DNA of 64,000 bases from Mallotus nudiflorus. Taxonomy: Eukaryota; Streptophyta; Magnoliopsida; Malpighiales; Euphorbiaceae. Shown here in pieces: positions 35,083-46,970 of this stretch (the first letter of the stretch is position 1; each line of letters starts with the position of its first letter). Position numbers and translations under genes: made by a program. The stretch covers positions 3,430,001-3,494,000 of the forward strand of contig CANTUR010000055.1 of NCBI GenBank assembly GCA_947683625.1, in the 5' to 3' direction. The notes under the pieces are model-generated. The model was not told the DNA's origin, searched no databases, and saw nothing but the letters and a program-made list of their open reading frames with translations.

Positions 35083-38000
35083 TGTCACGACCCAAAACAG
35101 GGCCCATGACCGGCGCTAGGGAATGGGAATTCTTTCGAATCCGGAACCTGTAGCAAGCCTAAAAATAAAATAAAACATGCAATAGTAATAATAACAGTAT
35201 TTAATACAGTGGAAATAAAATCATAAGTATCAAAATAATATCCATATCTCATATATAGATAAACCCTTTGATACAAGTCTCAGTTCAATTTCTCAAAATA
35301 CATAATTCACACAAATATAATACATAAAACCCACAATTTATTTACAACTACTGCAGTGTCTAGATTATAAAAATAAAACTCAAGACTCAGATAAGCAGTT
35401 TACATAAAGAAGTCGGGGCGGAAGAAATCCGGCGTACAGGCCTGCTACTGAGGTCTGAAGACAATGACTCTCCTGAAAAATAGTCAACGGAGGGGAGTCA
35501 GACCTCACTGAGTGAATTACTATAATATATATACATGCATACTAAATGACAATGCACACAATCAAAGTATATATAATATGTATATATATACAAGCAAATA
35601 CACACAGATGCAATAAATTCATTTTATATATTTTTATTGAAAATCACAGTTCATGAAGGATCAAATAAAACCCTAGAAAATCGCAACCTCAAAACAGTGT
35701 TAGACAACACTCTAGCTATACAGGCTCACTTATTCTAATATATGATCACTTGATCCATTTAGACAGTAGACTGGCTCCGAGACACTAAGTCAACCGAGCT
35801 CCAGCAGTCTGACTGTCAGTGTGATTGGCCCCGAGACACTTAGTCAACCGAGCTCCAGCAATCACACCTCCAAATCATATCTCACACATCAAATAATCAT
35901 ATCCAATCAATATCCACAAATAGGTTAGTAATATAGCCTAAATGCTATAAGCGTACCGATACGTACTCGGTCCTAGTGCTGCCCACTAGGTAGCACGTTC
36001 TATTGATATCCTTCATTAAAATATAAAGCATACATTCGTAAAAGTAAATGATGCATGAATTGAATAAAATAGCAACATAAACCATATATGTACTAAAAAT
36101 ATATCAAAAATAAACCAGGTATATTTCGAGTATATATACGTCAAATAAATCCAATTAAATTACAAAATAAACTAAAAATATACTTAAAAACATTTTAAAC
36201 ATAATTCATTCATAAAACATGCATATAGTTTAAAATATACAGAAAATAAATAAAAAATAAACTAAAAATAAACTTAAGTAATAATTAAACCATTTATGCA
36301 TATTTAATCAAAATACAGCATATATTTCTAGAATCATGCACCCTAGAGCACATATATATAAAATAGTAACTCACATTTAGTGCGCTCCTCGAGATAGGTC
36401 CGACGGGCCTGGTCCACTAGGCCTCGGTCTCGGCGCAACTAAACAAACAATAAATAACGGACATCAGAATAAACCTAACAGAAAATCTTAGAAACTTGAT
36501 CTAGAATATTAGACACAGAAACAGAATTAGGGTTTGACCGGACATCACGTTTTACGAGAATTCTACCAAAAATTCGGTAGAACCTCCCCTGTAAAACGGA
36601 CATCTCTCTACTCAAAGAGTAAAGCCGGTCCTGCAAAGAAACACACTTTAAAAAATAGACACAACAACTCATCCAAAACCCCTCGGTCAGACTCCAAACT
36701 ACAGTCTACAGACCGGGATCCACAATCATAAAACGATTATAAAAATACCAAAAATGCCCTTATATCACAGAAATACATTTTATAAGTAGAAATTACGTAA
36801 TTAACCCTAAAACACATTAAAACCCGATAAAAACTCATTTTATTTAGAAAAATCGTATATTATATATATAATTGAAAATAATTCACAAAAAATAGTTTTA
36901 ATCAATTAAAAATACTAAATAATTTTTAGAAATCATTTTTATACCTTAAATAACTATTAAAACCAATTTAATTACATTTTTAGTCAATTTAGGGTAAAAT
37001 TACCAAAATACCCCTATTTATATAAATATACTAAAATTCATTCAAAAATTCACCAAAAATAGTATAATTATCCAAAATTAATTTTCTCCACATATTTATC
37101 AATAATATCAATAATTAAACTCAATTAACTAATTAATTTCAATGAAAAACACAATTAACCTAATTTTCCAAAAATTACATAAACTAAATAATTCAAAATA
37201 AATACATAGAAATTCATAAAAATTAGAAATAAATTCCTATAATTCATTTCAACACCTATATTTATCATAAAACAAAATTTCATAATTTATTTAATTAATT
37301 TTCGAAAATTAGAAAATAATAATAAAATATTCAAAATACCCAAAAATCAAAATAATCTCTAAAAATTCTAAAAAAATTCACACATGTAGATTAAGCTACT
37401 AGGATCAACATTTGTGAAGGAATTTTTCATGAATCAATCAAATTGAAGTTCAAAAAAATCAAGAACCCTAAAATGGCCGAATTGCAAAAATCAAAACCTA
37501 AGCAAATCAAGACCATTTTAAGTGAAAAAAAAAGCTTGGAATCACACTCATCAGAGCTCAAGGAGAAGAAAGATACCGAAGGTGTCGAAAACGTCGTGAA
37601 CGACGGTGGCCAAAGTTTCGGCTTCCCGAGCTAATTCCGACCAAACCTTGACGGAATAGGGCACTGCTGGCGGCGGGGAAGGCTGGGGAAGGAGGTAGCA
37701 TGCCGGGAGGCACACCGAGGGCAAGAAAATGGCGTGACAGTGGTCGGATCGGTGATGGGAGTGATCGGGAATGAGGGAGGAGGGTGGATGGCAGTTTGTA
37801 AATAATTCAAACTTTATTTTTTGTTTTAATATTAAATGTATATATGTATATATATATATATATACTTTACACTATATATTAAAATAATATAAAATCACAC
37901 ACATTAAATATACACCACACACATATAATTTAATATTTTTAAAATTTAATACACCAAAAAAATAATTAAATAATATTAAAACTAATTAATAAATAATAAA

Positions 38001-38321
38001 ATATTAGGGTAATTAATTAAACCCTAGTTAAATAAATAAATACACATATATACATTATTTAGTACTTTAAAAATATATATGAGTTCATGCAAGTCCGTAA
38101 ATCTATTTAAAATAATTAATAGTAAATTATTTACATGAAAATTTCCCCGAAAATGCAAGTCCTAGGAAAATTTTACGTAAAGCACTTAAAATAATATACA
38201 ACAATTAAAAATCAATTTTAATTAAATAGCAACTCATAAAATATCATAAATATATACCAAAATTATTAACACTGCATATCCCGATGCAGTATAAAAATAT
38301 TTAAAAATATGGGATATTACA
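35083..38321 (-). mobile_element. Solo long LTR of a Tekay-like gypsy element, inserted in the MITE
   Basis: The element runs from tgtcacgaccc to gggatattaca (3239 bp) and is bordered by a perfect 5-bp duplication, gttag, at 35078-35082 and 38322-38326. No primer site, polypurine tract or coding domain is present inside. Read on the minus strand it begins TGTAATATCCC and ends GGTCGTGACA, the form I associate with long Tekay/Del LTRs, so minus is the likely sense. It is GC-richer at 35400-36000, 36380-36730 and 37440-37790, the last having a ccgccgccagc-like patch on the minus strand. A solo LTR arises by recombination between the two LTRs of a full element. The related site at about 45829 is empty. 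Confidence 0.85.
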
Positions 38322-38326
38322 GTTAG

Positions 38327-38661
38327 TAATTTATTGTAAGTTTTTTTATAAAAATAATATTTTCACAGTTGTATTATGCAAATTGCTAAATTATAGATAT
38401 TATTTTATATTTTTTGTGACAAATAGTATTTATATATATTGTAAATGTTATATAGGTTAAATGGATTATATTAAATGTTATGACCAACACAACCCATTTA
38501 TATAAATGGGTTACTCATGTTTCGTTTGTGTGTGTATTGTGTTAGAGTTAAAATATTTGACATGATTAATAAATAGATCGTATTCATTTTCACCCTAATT
38601 GTGTCACCAAAGTGGGTTAACGAAACACAAACACAACCCACCAACCCATTTTGACACCCAT
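38327..38661. mobile_element. hAT-type MITE, right half
   Basis: Resumes after the solo LTR as taatttattgtaag and ends with ccattttgacacccat (38646-38661), the exact complement of the left terminal repeat preserved at 45572-45587. Intact MITE length without the solo LTR would be about 590 bp. Non-coding. Confidence 0.72.
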
Positions 38662-39680
38662 AACATATAGCAATTAAGCAATGAGAATAAGTACAAAATA
38701 TTTTCTAAAATTCAAAATTTCTTAAAATAGAGCCACTAAGGACTTTCATGATGCTTGCAAAAATTTTAGATTAGGTTAACAGAGCCACATGAAAAGGATA
38801 GAGTTCGAAGCTTACCTCATAATAGTTTGGGATAGCTCACTAGGACTAGAAAAAAGTAAAACAATCGATCATATGTTCACATCACAATGTGCTACAAATT
38901 TATGTTTAGTAATGGTTAAATCCATTACAAAAAAAGTTTGTAATAAAAATATTTTGTTAAAATTTTACTAGTTATAAAAATTTTATGATAGAAATAAAAA
39001 AATTCATTATAAATTGATAACGACTAACCTAATTGTTACAAGTTTGTAGTGAAATTAGAGATTAATTACATTGATAACTAGTTATTTAAAAAATGGATAA
39101 GGAAATCCATTATAAAAATGTGTAATAATGGATTGTAGCTCACCTAAAAGAATCATAAGCCAATGAGAAATAGCAACATCGAGTGTATACAAATATGTAT
39201 ATTTTCGAGGACATATTATATATATTTCGATTCACTAACGTGATTTACAAATTTGTAATGTTAGAATATTTATTTATAACTTTAAATATGAAATTTTAAC
39301 ATTAAACATCATGTTCATAAGTATTTATACATAACTTTTTACACAAATTTACATTTGTCTTTTCAACAATTTAATCACATGTTCACATTACATTAAAACA
39401 CCCTAGAGAATCAGAGCTTAATGAGGCATAGCCATGTGTATATATAAGAAAATAATACTAAAAAGATGGTTAACAAAATTGTGGAAATGGAAATTATAGT
39501 TTACTACTTCAGTCACGATTTCATTTTCACAATAGTTTTACTAAAATTTATTAGTTAAAACTTACTCCCATTTTTAATTGTATCAATTTTCTTTATAAAG
39601 CTATGGGGCAAACTAATACAAATTAAAATTGAGACTTAAATTAAAATTAATTAAAATTTTTGGGATAATGAAATCATTAT
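38662..39680. repeat. Unclassified tail of the composite repeat (first occurrence)
   Basis: About 1 kb of AT-rich sequence with no gene. It matches 46033-46970, for example at gggatagctcactaggac, agtaatggttaaat and ttttttgggataatgaaat. The class of the sequence is unknown. Together with the antisense LTR and MITE to its left it forms a unit present twice in the window in the same orientation. Confidence 0.6.
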
Positions 39681-39689
39681 TAAGAATAA

Positions 39690-40429
39690 ATGACCATTCC
39701 AACCGCCGACTCAGGTATTGCTTATTCCCTTCCTTTATATCTCTCTTACATTTATTTTTCTATATCTCATTCAGCTTTTCTAGTTGTTATCACCACCATT
39801 TATGAGTTACACCACTATTCTCAAGCTATTAAAGATATGCGTTGGCATGATTCAATGCAAAAATTAATTGCAACATTGGAAGAAAATAAAACTTAGACAT
39901 TGGTAGATTTGCCTTTTAGAAAGCATGCTATTGATTTGAAATGGGTATACAAGGTCAAGTATTGATATGTTGGTATTCCAGAGCATTTTAAGGCACAATT
40001 AATTACCAAAGGGTATACTTAAGTAGAAGGTATGAATTTCCATGACACTTTTACTCTTGTTGCTAAACTAACCACTGTGTAAAGTCTACTTGCAATGGTA
40101 ACAATTTGTAATTGGAAGTTCACCAGCTTTATGTAAATAATGCTTTCCTCTATAGAGATTTACACGAAGAAATTTACATGTGCATTCCTTAAGGTTTGGT
40201 GTAATTAAGTCATACTCGAGTTTACAGGCTTTATAAATCCTTATATGGCCTCAAACAAGCACCTGCATAATGGTTTCATAAGTTCATTAAAGCTTTATTG
40301 TAGTAGGTTTTTAACAATCAATAATCGATCACTCCTTATTTACACTTATGTGTGGTAATAAATTTACTACTCTGTTAGTTTATATTGATGATGTGATGGT
40401 TGTAGGCAATGATTGAAAGGAATCAATTA
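39690..40429 (+). pseudogene. Copia-B reverse transcriptase, first part
   Basis: The start of the copia RT domain is clear: YSQAIKDMRWHDSMQKLIAT, LEENKT then TAG, KHAIDLKWVYKVKY, HFKAQLITKGYT, VEGMNFHDTFTLVAKLTTV, then the decayed NNAFLHGDLDEE-like region and LYKSLYGLKQAPA. It ends with the catalytic box LVYIDDVMVVGND (about 40375-40413). Many stops and shifts are present. The domain would copy RNA into cDNA. It is broken at 40429/40430 by an insertion and resumes at 41978. The matching gag is at 33794-34290. Confidence 0.8.
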
Positions 40430-41977
40430 TGTAACTTATAAGTATGGTGAGCACAAGCCTAAGTAAGGTGAAATTTCAAAAATTTCACTTGCATAACCCT
40501 TCATGACATAAAGAATTCCATTCCCAAGGATCTAGTTTACATTTTACACATAGCTAAATATTAAAACAACATATACATACATTAACCTAGGAAACTCTAA
40601 GTTGAAGAGAACTTACAAACTCCTAGTTTGATGTAGACCATAATAGTTATCTACAAGCTTTGGATGGTTTAAGTTTAATACTTAAATCAAATGCTCTAAC
40701 CTCCCAAATGTTAGGCCTCTAGCTTAAAACACCAAAGCTCCACCAAATTACCTTCTTGCTTAGATTATATTAGTTGCAAATAGCCTTTCTAATGACCCTC
40801 ACAAAACTTGCACTAATTTATCTTCTTTATAAGAACACTTAGGGTTTACATGTTTTGTATATGTCACTCTCTATTTATGGTGTGTGTCTCTACACTCTTT
40901 CTAACTTAGAAACATATCTTAGCTTATGTGTGTGTGTGTGTGTGTTTGTGTATATATATATATATATAGAAAAAACAAGCACCTTATCACCTTATCACTT
41001 ACAATACAACTTGTCATAATAATTATACAAGTTGTATAAGTGATTAACTAGTGTACAAAGAAGTGTGTAGAGAATTGAATACATCTCATGTATTTTTTCT
41101 ACATATATTCTCTACATATAACTATGTAACCTGATCCTTACCTTGTCATGGTCAATAATATACACTTAAGAGATAATGTGCCTAATGTGCCAAATTTGCC
41201 ATGGTCAACATTTTACACATAAAAGATAATGTGTGCTTAACATGACAAATATGACCATATCCTTTAACATAGACTTGGGCTTGGTAATTGGGCCAACACT
41301 TGGCCTAAGCCCAATCCAATAATCAAATGGACTTAGATAAGCTTCATGGGCCTTCTCAACATCTTAAACTAATCTTTAGTCCAAAAACCTTTTGGACCAT
41401 TAATCCAAGTCCAAATAGAAATAACATATGTTATTAATTTAATACTTTAATTAATATCTCATATTAATTAAGTATTAATTAATAATTAAACCCTTGAATT
41501 AGATTTCATGATATGCTAGAATAATTGCTTAAAGCATAAATCCAATTCTATTAGTCTTAAGTATTCAATTAAACACTTTAATCAATAATTAGATTAATAT
41601 TAATGATGATTTGGTGAAACTGTTTTAGGTGTGACTTACTAGGTTCATGTCTAATTGGCAATAAGAAGATAATATCAACATTTAATATTATTTAAAAGTT
41701 CTTTCAAATCGAAATGTGAAAATCCTAATTATACATATTTAGTTCTCATAAGTTGCGAGTGACCCTAACATCGATATCACAACTACTCAATTAGAAACGA
41801 ATTCATGTATAGATTCACATAAACCCTTTGGTTATAATTATCATGCACTAAAATCCCTTCATTTGAAGATCCCGATATAGCTTATAGCCAAGGTTTAGTT
41901 AAACTCTAATAACTGTATCATATAACCTCATCTCAAGTTTTAATTCTTGATAAAACATAACAAATAGTTGGTTCAAG
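40430..41977 (-). mobile_element. 1.55-kb LTR-like insertion splitting copia-B
   Basis: The RT frame is interrupted between aatcaattat and aattatttgaataatc. The word aattat occurs at both edges (40425-40430 and 41978-41983), consistent with a target duplication of 5 to 6 bp. The insert has no coding domain. On the minus strand it has a TATA-like ccataaatagagag and ends ...cttataagttac(a), which looks like a solo LTR in antisense; the opposite end reads cttgaacc, so the TG terminus is 1 to 2 bases inside and the class is not certain. A (gt)n(at)n run lies at 40929-40968. Confidence 0.6.
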
Positions 41978-42873
41978 AATTATTTGAATAATCTTTTGAA
42001 AATTAAAGATTTAAGTCCTTTAAGATACTTTCTTAGTATCGAGGTTGCCCATAATGTAAATGGGTTCATCCTCAGTTAATAAAGTTATACTTTAGACATG
42101 TTATATGATGTTAGAGTTCATGGATACATGCCAAGTGATTCTTATATGGAATAAAAACATGGCTTATCTATTGTTCATGGTTCTCTTTTAAGTAATCCTA
42201 CTTTATATCATTATGTAGTGGTCATTTGTTATATTTGATGATTACTTAGCTTGACATTTGCTACATTGTCCAAGTACTTTCTCAATTTTGGCACAAACCT
42301 CACTAACCACACCTTGATGCTGCCATGCAATTAGTTTGTTATTTTAAGAAATCCTTAGGTCAAGGCGTTTTACTATTTTGACATAGTGATTTGTCCCTTA
42401 CTATGTATATTGATTCTTATTAGGCTATTACCCAACAATGTGTCACTAAACCACTAGTTACATTACCTTTCTTGGTTCCTTGACTATTTCTTTAAATTCC
42501 AAGAAACAACATATGGTCTCTTATTTATTTGCTAAAGTAGAATATCGTGCCATGGTGAATGCTACTAGAAAATTACTTCAACTTTGTATCTTGTTAACTA
42601 ATTTTAGCATTTCCTTTCTTTAATTGATGAAAATTTTTGTGACAATTAAACAAATATACATATAGATACTAATCCAAATTTTCATGAACAAACTAATAAA
42701 TTAAGATTGGCTATCATTATATGCATGAACGTATTCAAGATGGTTGCTTAATTACACATTATGTTCCTTTATCTTAATAATTTGGTGATATCTTCATTAA
42801 AGCCCTTGCTCAAGATCAGTTCCTTATTTTGTTATGCAAGTTGGGCATTCATAATGTTTATGCTCCAACTTGA
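41978..42873 (+). pseudogene. Copia-B end of reverse transcriptase and RNase H
   Basis: RT resumes as KNYLNNLLKIKDLSPLRYFL and SIEVAHNVNGFILS. RNase H follows with the decayed SDWA region, LNSKKQHMVSYLFAKVEYRA and MVNATRKLLQLCILLTNFSI. After frame breaks come the ERTKHIEIDCH-like region, TQDGCLITHYVPLS-like, FGDIFIKALAQDQFLILLCK and LGIHNVYAPT, ending at TGA 42871-42873. The purine run gaggggaag follows at once, as in related copia elements where the pol stop overlaps the polypurine tract. Non-functional. Confidence 0.78.
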
Positions 42874-43316
42874 GGGGAAGTTATACAATGCACTAAGACC
42901 ACCAACTCACCATATTTAGTTAGAAGGCCAAATCAATGATAGTTGAACAACTAATTAGAAGGAAAGAATCTAAAAACCTAAAAGGAAATGGGAGAACCTA
43001 TCATGCCATAATTTAAGTAAATCATATCTTATAACTAATTTATTTATTTAATTATTATTTTTCTAATTATTTTAATATAATTGGTTTGACCTTCCAACTA
43101 AGGAATGACACAAGACCATTATATAATTTCTCTAACTTGGCAGGGATATTAGAGTTTACTTATCATATATGTTGTATCTTTTTAGTATAGTAAATATTTA
43201 ATATCTTCCTAGTATGACAATCAATGATAAATATTATATTTTCCTTATATAGATCTCATGTATAGGTTTTCCATCTATAGATCTTCTTATTATTTGTGTG
43301 TGTGTGTGTGTGTGTA
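42874..43316 (+). mobile_element. Copia-B 3' LTR, truncated
   Basis: About 440 bp after the polypurine tract ending in ctatagatcttcttattatt and a (gt)n run. These last words recur in the 5' LTR remnant at 33592-33635 and 17534-17577, which links gag and pol halves to one element. The LTR terminus is lost where an antisense gypsy LTR starts at 43317. The exact LTR start (ttatac or tgcact) is not resolved. Confidence 0.6.
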
Positions 43317-43688
43317 TGATAACTCATTCATGAATCTTTCGAATCAGCATGCATAAGTAAAGCTAGAGTGAATTTGTGAGATTTCTCCCATAAGGACTCA
43401 GATGCTTAAGTTAGTATGGTATAATAAGAGAATAGTATGGAATGAATATAATGTAGAGAATTTTGAGAATTAATAACTTGAGAAGATATGAGAGGTATAT
43501 ACAGAGAGATATATAGTTTAGACATGGTTGGATTTGGACTCCTATTATTGATAATCCTTGTCTTCAGAGGACTAGTTTTTCTTATTAAAGGCAAGGTAGA
43601 TTACCACTTTCCATATAGATTTTTAATTCATTTGGGCTTTGGAGTGTTAGGCTCTCATTTTGGGCCTAGATATTGATATAGGGTATCA
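43317..43688 (-). mobile_element. Antisense short gypsy LTR (apparently solo)
   Basis: On the minus strand it begins tgataccctatatc and ends atgaatgagttatca (372 bp). Both ends match the plus-strand LTR at 62173-62505 (tgataccccgtatg ... gttatca). No primer site follows its end, since the neighbouring sequence is a gt repeat, so it is a solo LTR or a truncated end. Flanks gtgta and agagt do not match. Confidence 0.65.
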
Positions 43689-43788
43689 AGAGTCCCCTTA
43701 AGTGCTACTCGGACATTGATGTTCAATTGATCCGAAGTGGTCGAGTGTTGCCTCTTGCTAGTGAGAGTCAAGTCAAGCACATTATAAG

Positions 43789-44090
43789 TATTGGTGATTA
43801 TTATATTGAGCATTAGGCATTGTATTGAACTAAGCATGAATGAGTACTAGTGATGATTATTCTTAATGCTAGGCATGGTATTGAACCAAGCACGAATGAG
43901 TGTTGGTGACTATCATGTTAAGCACTAGATGTCGTATCAAACCGAGCACAAATGAGTGCTAGTGATTATTATTTTGAGTGCTAGGTGTGGTATCAAACTG
44001 AGCATAAATGAATGCTGGTGATTATTGGACCAAGCATACGTAAAGTGCTAGTGTGTCTTAAACCGAGCATGCGTGAGTGCTGGCAAGTGC
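43789..44090. repeat. 56-bp minisatellite
   Basis: Four full units and two or three shortened ones share the words tggtgattatta, gcactaggtgtggtatcaaa and gagcataaatgagtgc. The last units lose about 23 bp between gattatt and ccaagcat. No coding frame runs through the array. Confidence 0.85.
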
Positions 44091-44099
44091 CAAAGTATT

Positions 44100-45044
44100 T
44101 ATTGTATGCCTATATGATGGGGTCCTGCATTGAATTATAGCTTATAATGAATAATAAAGGAATGAAACTTTACTAGTAGTGTAGCTCAAGATGATGGATG
44201 ATATTATATGACTGTTCTAAGCACGATCAGTGCAATGTTAATGTAAAAACTGAGATTTATTAATCCTTTTTGATATTGAATAAGGAAATTGGAGTGTTCA
44301 ATTGTTTGGATTGTCACAAATCAAGTGATGTAGGCCTAATAAGGCTTTCTATTGAGTTAAAATATTATTGTTGTAGTATTGTTAGAGTATCATCCATGCC
44401 CATGGCCAATGAAGGTGCTTTCTGTAGCTATACTAATAAACAAAAGAATAAGAATTTTAGGATTTTTCAATCTCCTTTAGCAATGAATGTTGAATCTTTG
44501 ATGTATTCATAAAGACAGGGATATGATTCTAATGATGATGCGTCTTTATTTTTATTTAATGAATGTGCATCTACATTAGTATACTTTTGTAATGAGTTAT
44601 AGATACTCTTATGAGAATAAACAATTTAGAAAGAAAGCTTGTCTGTTGGTGTGCTTGAGGCCTTAGAGCTATTTTTTATCTTTTTATTATAAACTTAGTT
44701 GTCATAAGCAATGACATACGTGCAATTTGTCTCCTTAATTCACGTAATCGTCATGCAAAAGGTCTTTGGAGATGAACATAGGCTTACGACATGCACTATC
44801 CTTAATTAACTACTACCATTATTAAGGTACAGTGAATTCAAATTTTAGTACAATCAATAATGTTATATATGTAATGCAATCGATGCACTTAGAAATCCAT
44901 GTCAATAACTAGTGGGTGAATGCATATATCTGAATGTATATATATGATAAGTCAACCTTATTGTGTTATTACACTAAAAATTAATATTTAATATTTAAAT
45001 ATTATTTATTATAGGATAAAAATTTTGTGCAAAAAACTGTAATG
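44100..45044. other. Unclassified non-coding stretch
   Basis: No recognisable gene or transposon domain. An 80-codon open frame at 44270-44512 (contains NCLDCHKSSDVG) has no family I know, and its surroundings lack gene structure, so I do not call it. Possibly the degraded remainder of whatever element carried the 56-bp repeats. Confidence 0.4.
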
Positions 45045-46970
45045 CTTTATATGTATGTTATATACTTATATGTCATCAATTAGATGTAAAGTGCAAAAAG
45101 TAAAACTTATTGGATTTGATAAGGACCAATAGTATAGCGCTTAATATCTGTGTAGAATGTGAATTATGGAATTTGTTTGCCATAGATGGTGCCACTAGAT
45201 AACTCATTCTTGAATCCTTCAAATTTGCACGCACAAGTAGAGTTAGAGTAAACTCATGGGATTTCTCTCACAATTACTTCGATACTTAAGTTAGTATGGT
45301 GTATATAAGAGAATAAATATGTAATGAATAGAATGTTGATAATTAATAACTTGAGAGGAGATGAAGGTATATAGAGAGAGATATATAGCTCAAACTTGGT
45401 TAGATATGCACTTTTATTATTGATAATCCTTATCCTTGGAGGAGTAGTTTTTCTTATTGGGGATAAAGTAGATTACCTCTTTTCATATGGATTTATAATT
45501 CCTTTTAGGCTTTGGAATGTTGGGCTCTCATTCTGGGAATAGAGGTAAATATTAGGTGTGTACATATATATATGGGTGTCAAAATGGATAATAACATGTG
45601 AACACGATTTGGCTAACATACAAAATTAGTGAATTAGGGTTGTGGTTATATAGGTTTGAATCATAAATGAGTCAATCCATTTATGACAGGGTTTAAACAG
45701 ATGGTATCATAAGTTGACACATAAAGATGTTTACAACCCATTTAATTATACGTGTCATGTTGGGTTATGTGAACCCGACACAACATGACACGATCTATTA
45801 AAAATTCATATTGTTTACTACAATTTTAAATAGTATATTATTCATTTATTGTAAGTGTTTTATGAAAATAATATTTTTATAACTGTATTATGCAAATTGT
45901 TAAATTATAGACATTATTTTATATTTTTTATGAAAAGTATTTTTATACATTATAAATGTTATACAAATTAAATGGATTTTATTGAATTTTATGACATGTA
46001 CAATCCATTTAAATAAATATATAACACATGTTGTGATCAAATAGGGCCACCAAGGACATTCATGAGGCTCTCAAAAATTTTGGTATTGGATAATAGAGCC
46101 ACTTGAAAGGATAGAGTCTAGACCTTATCTCAAAATAGTTTGGGATAGCTCACTGGGACTAGAAAAAAGTATAATAATTGATCATATGCTCACATCACAA
46201 TATACTAAAAATTTGTGTTTAGTAATGGCTAAATTCATTAAAAAAAAGTTTGTAACAAAAATCTTTTCTTAAAATTTTGCTCGTTATAAATATTTTATGA
46301 TAGAAATAAAAAATTCACTATAAATTTACAGCTGCAAACCTTATTGCTATAGATTTGTAGTGAAGTTGGAGATCAATTACATTGGTAACTAGTTGTTTAA
46401 AAAATGGATGAGGAAATCCATTATAAAAATGTGTACTAATGAATTGTATCTCACATAAAAGAATCATAATTCAATGAGGCATATCTACATAAAGTGTATA
46501 CATATATGTATATTTTGGTTTACATATTATATATTTGGATTCACTAACTTGATTTACAAATTTGCAATGTTAGAATATTTATTTATAACCTTAAATATGC
46601 AATTTTAATGTTAAATAACATATTTATAAGTATTTATACATAAATTTATATTTATTTTTTCAACAATGCGATCATATGTTCACATTATAGTAAAACACTC
46701 CGAAGAATCAAAGCTCAATGAGGCATAATACTAAAAAAATCGTTAAAACTTTGTAGAAATGGAAATTATAGTTTACTATTTAAATCATGATTTCATTTTC
46801 ATAATAGTTTCACCCACAGTTACCAATCAAAACTTACTCTCATTTTTAATTGTCTCAATTTGCTTCACAAAGTTATGGAGCAAACTAAAATTAATTAAAT
46901 TTTTTGGGATAATGAAATTATTATATCAATAATAAATTATAAAATATAATATAAGTAGTAACTAAATTTA
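45045..46970. repeat. Second copy of the composite repeat: antisense LTR, MITE, tail
   Basis: Collinear with 34291-39680 minus the solo LTR. On the minus strand an LTR ends near 45197, followed by gtggcaccatctatggcaaa (45177-45196), close to the gypsy primer site TGGCGCCGTCTGTGGGAAA. A MITE starts at 45572 with an intact terminal repeat atgggtgtcaaaatgg, but its right end (about 300 bp including the second repeat) is deleted near 46045. The tail follows from 46048. The site equal to the solo LTR insertion, around 45829, is uninterrupted. Divergence from the other copy is clearly greater than between the 16-kb duplicates. Confidence 0.7.

Larger units (their letters stand above)
19281..35344. 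repeat. 16.07-kb tandem segmental duplication, copy 2
   Basis: Second copy of the nested transposon stack. It begins accccgccgtctata, the last bases of the Tat-like LTR, directly after truncated LTR sequence ending aatttattta. It ends at 35344, after which the right-hand LTR continues uninterrupted into unique sequence. The junction shows only about one base of microhomology, which suggests end-joining rather than recombination between long repeats. The alternative is an assembly or haplotype artefact; only spanning reads can separate these. Confidence 0.93.

Noticed and set aside
37443..37634. 63-codon Lys-rich frame as a host peptide
   Set aside because: It lies inside the solo LTR bounded by the gttag duplication.
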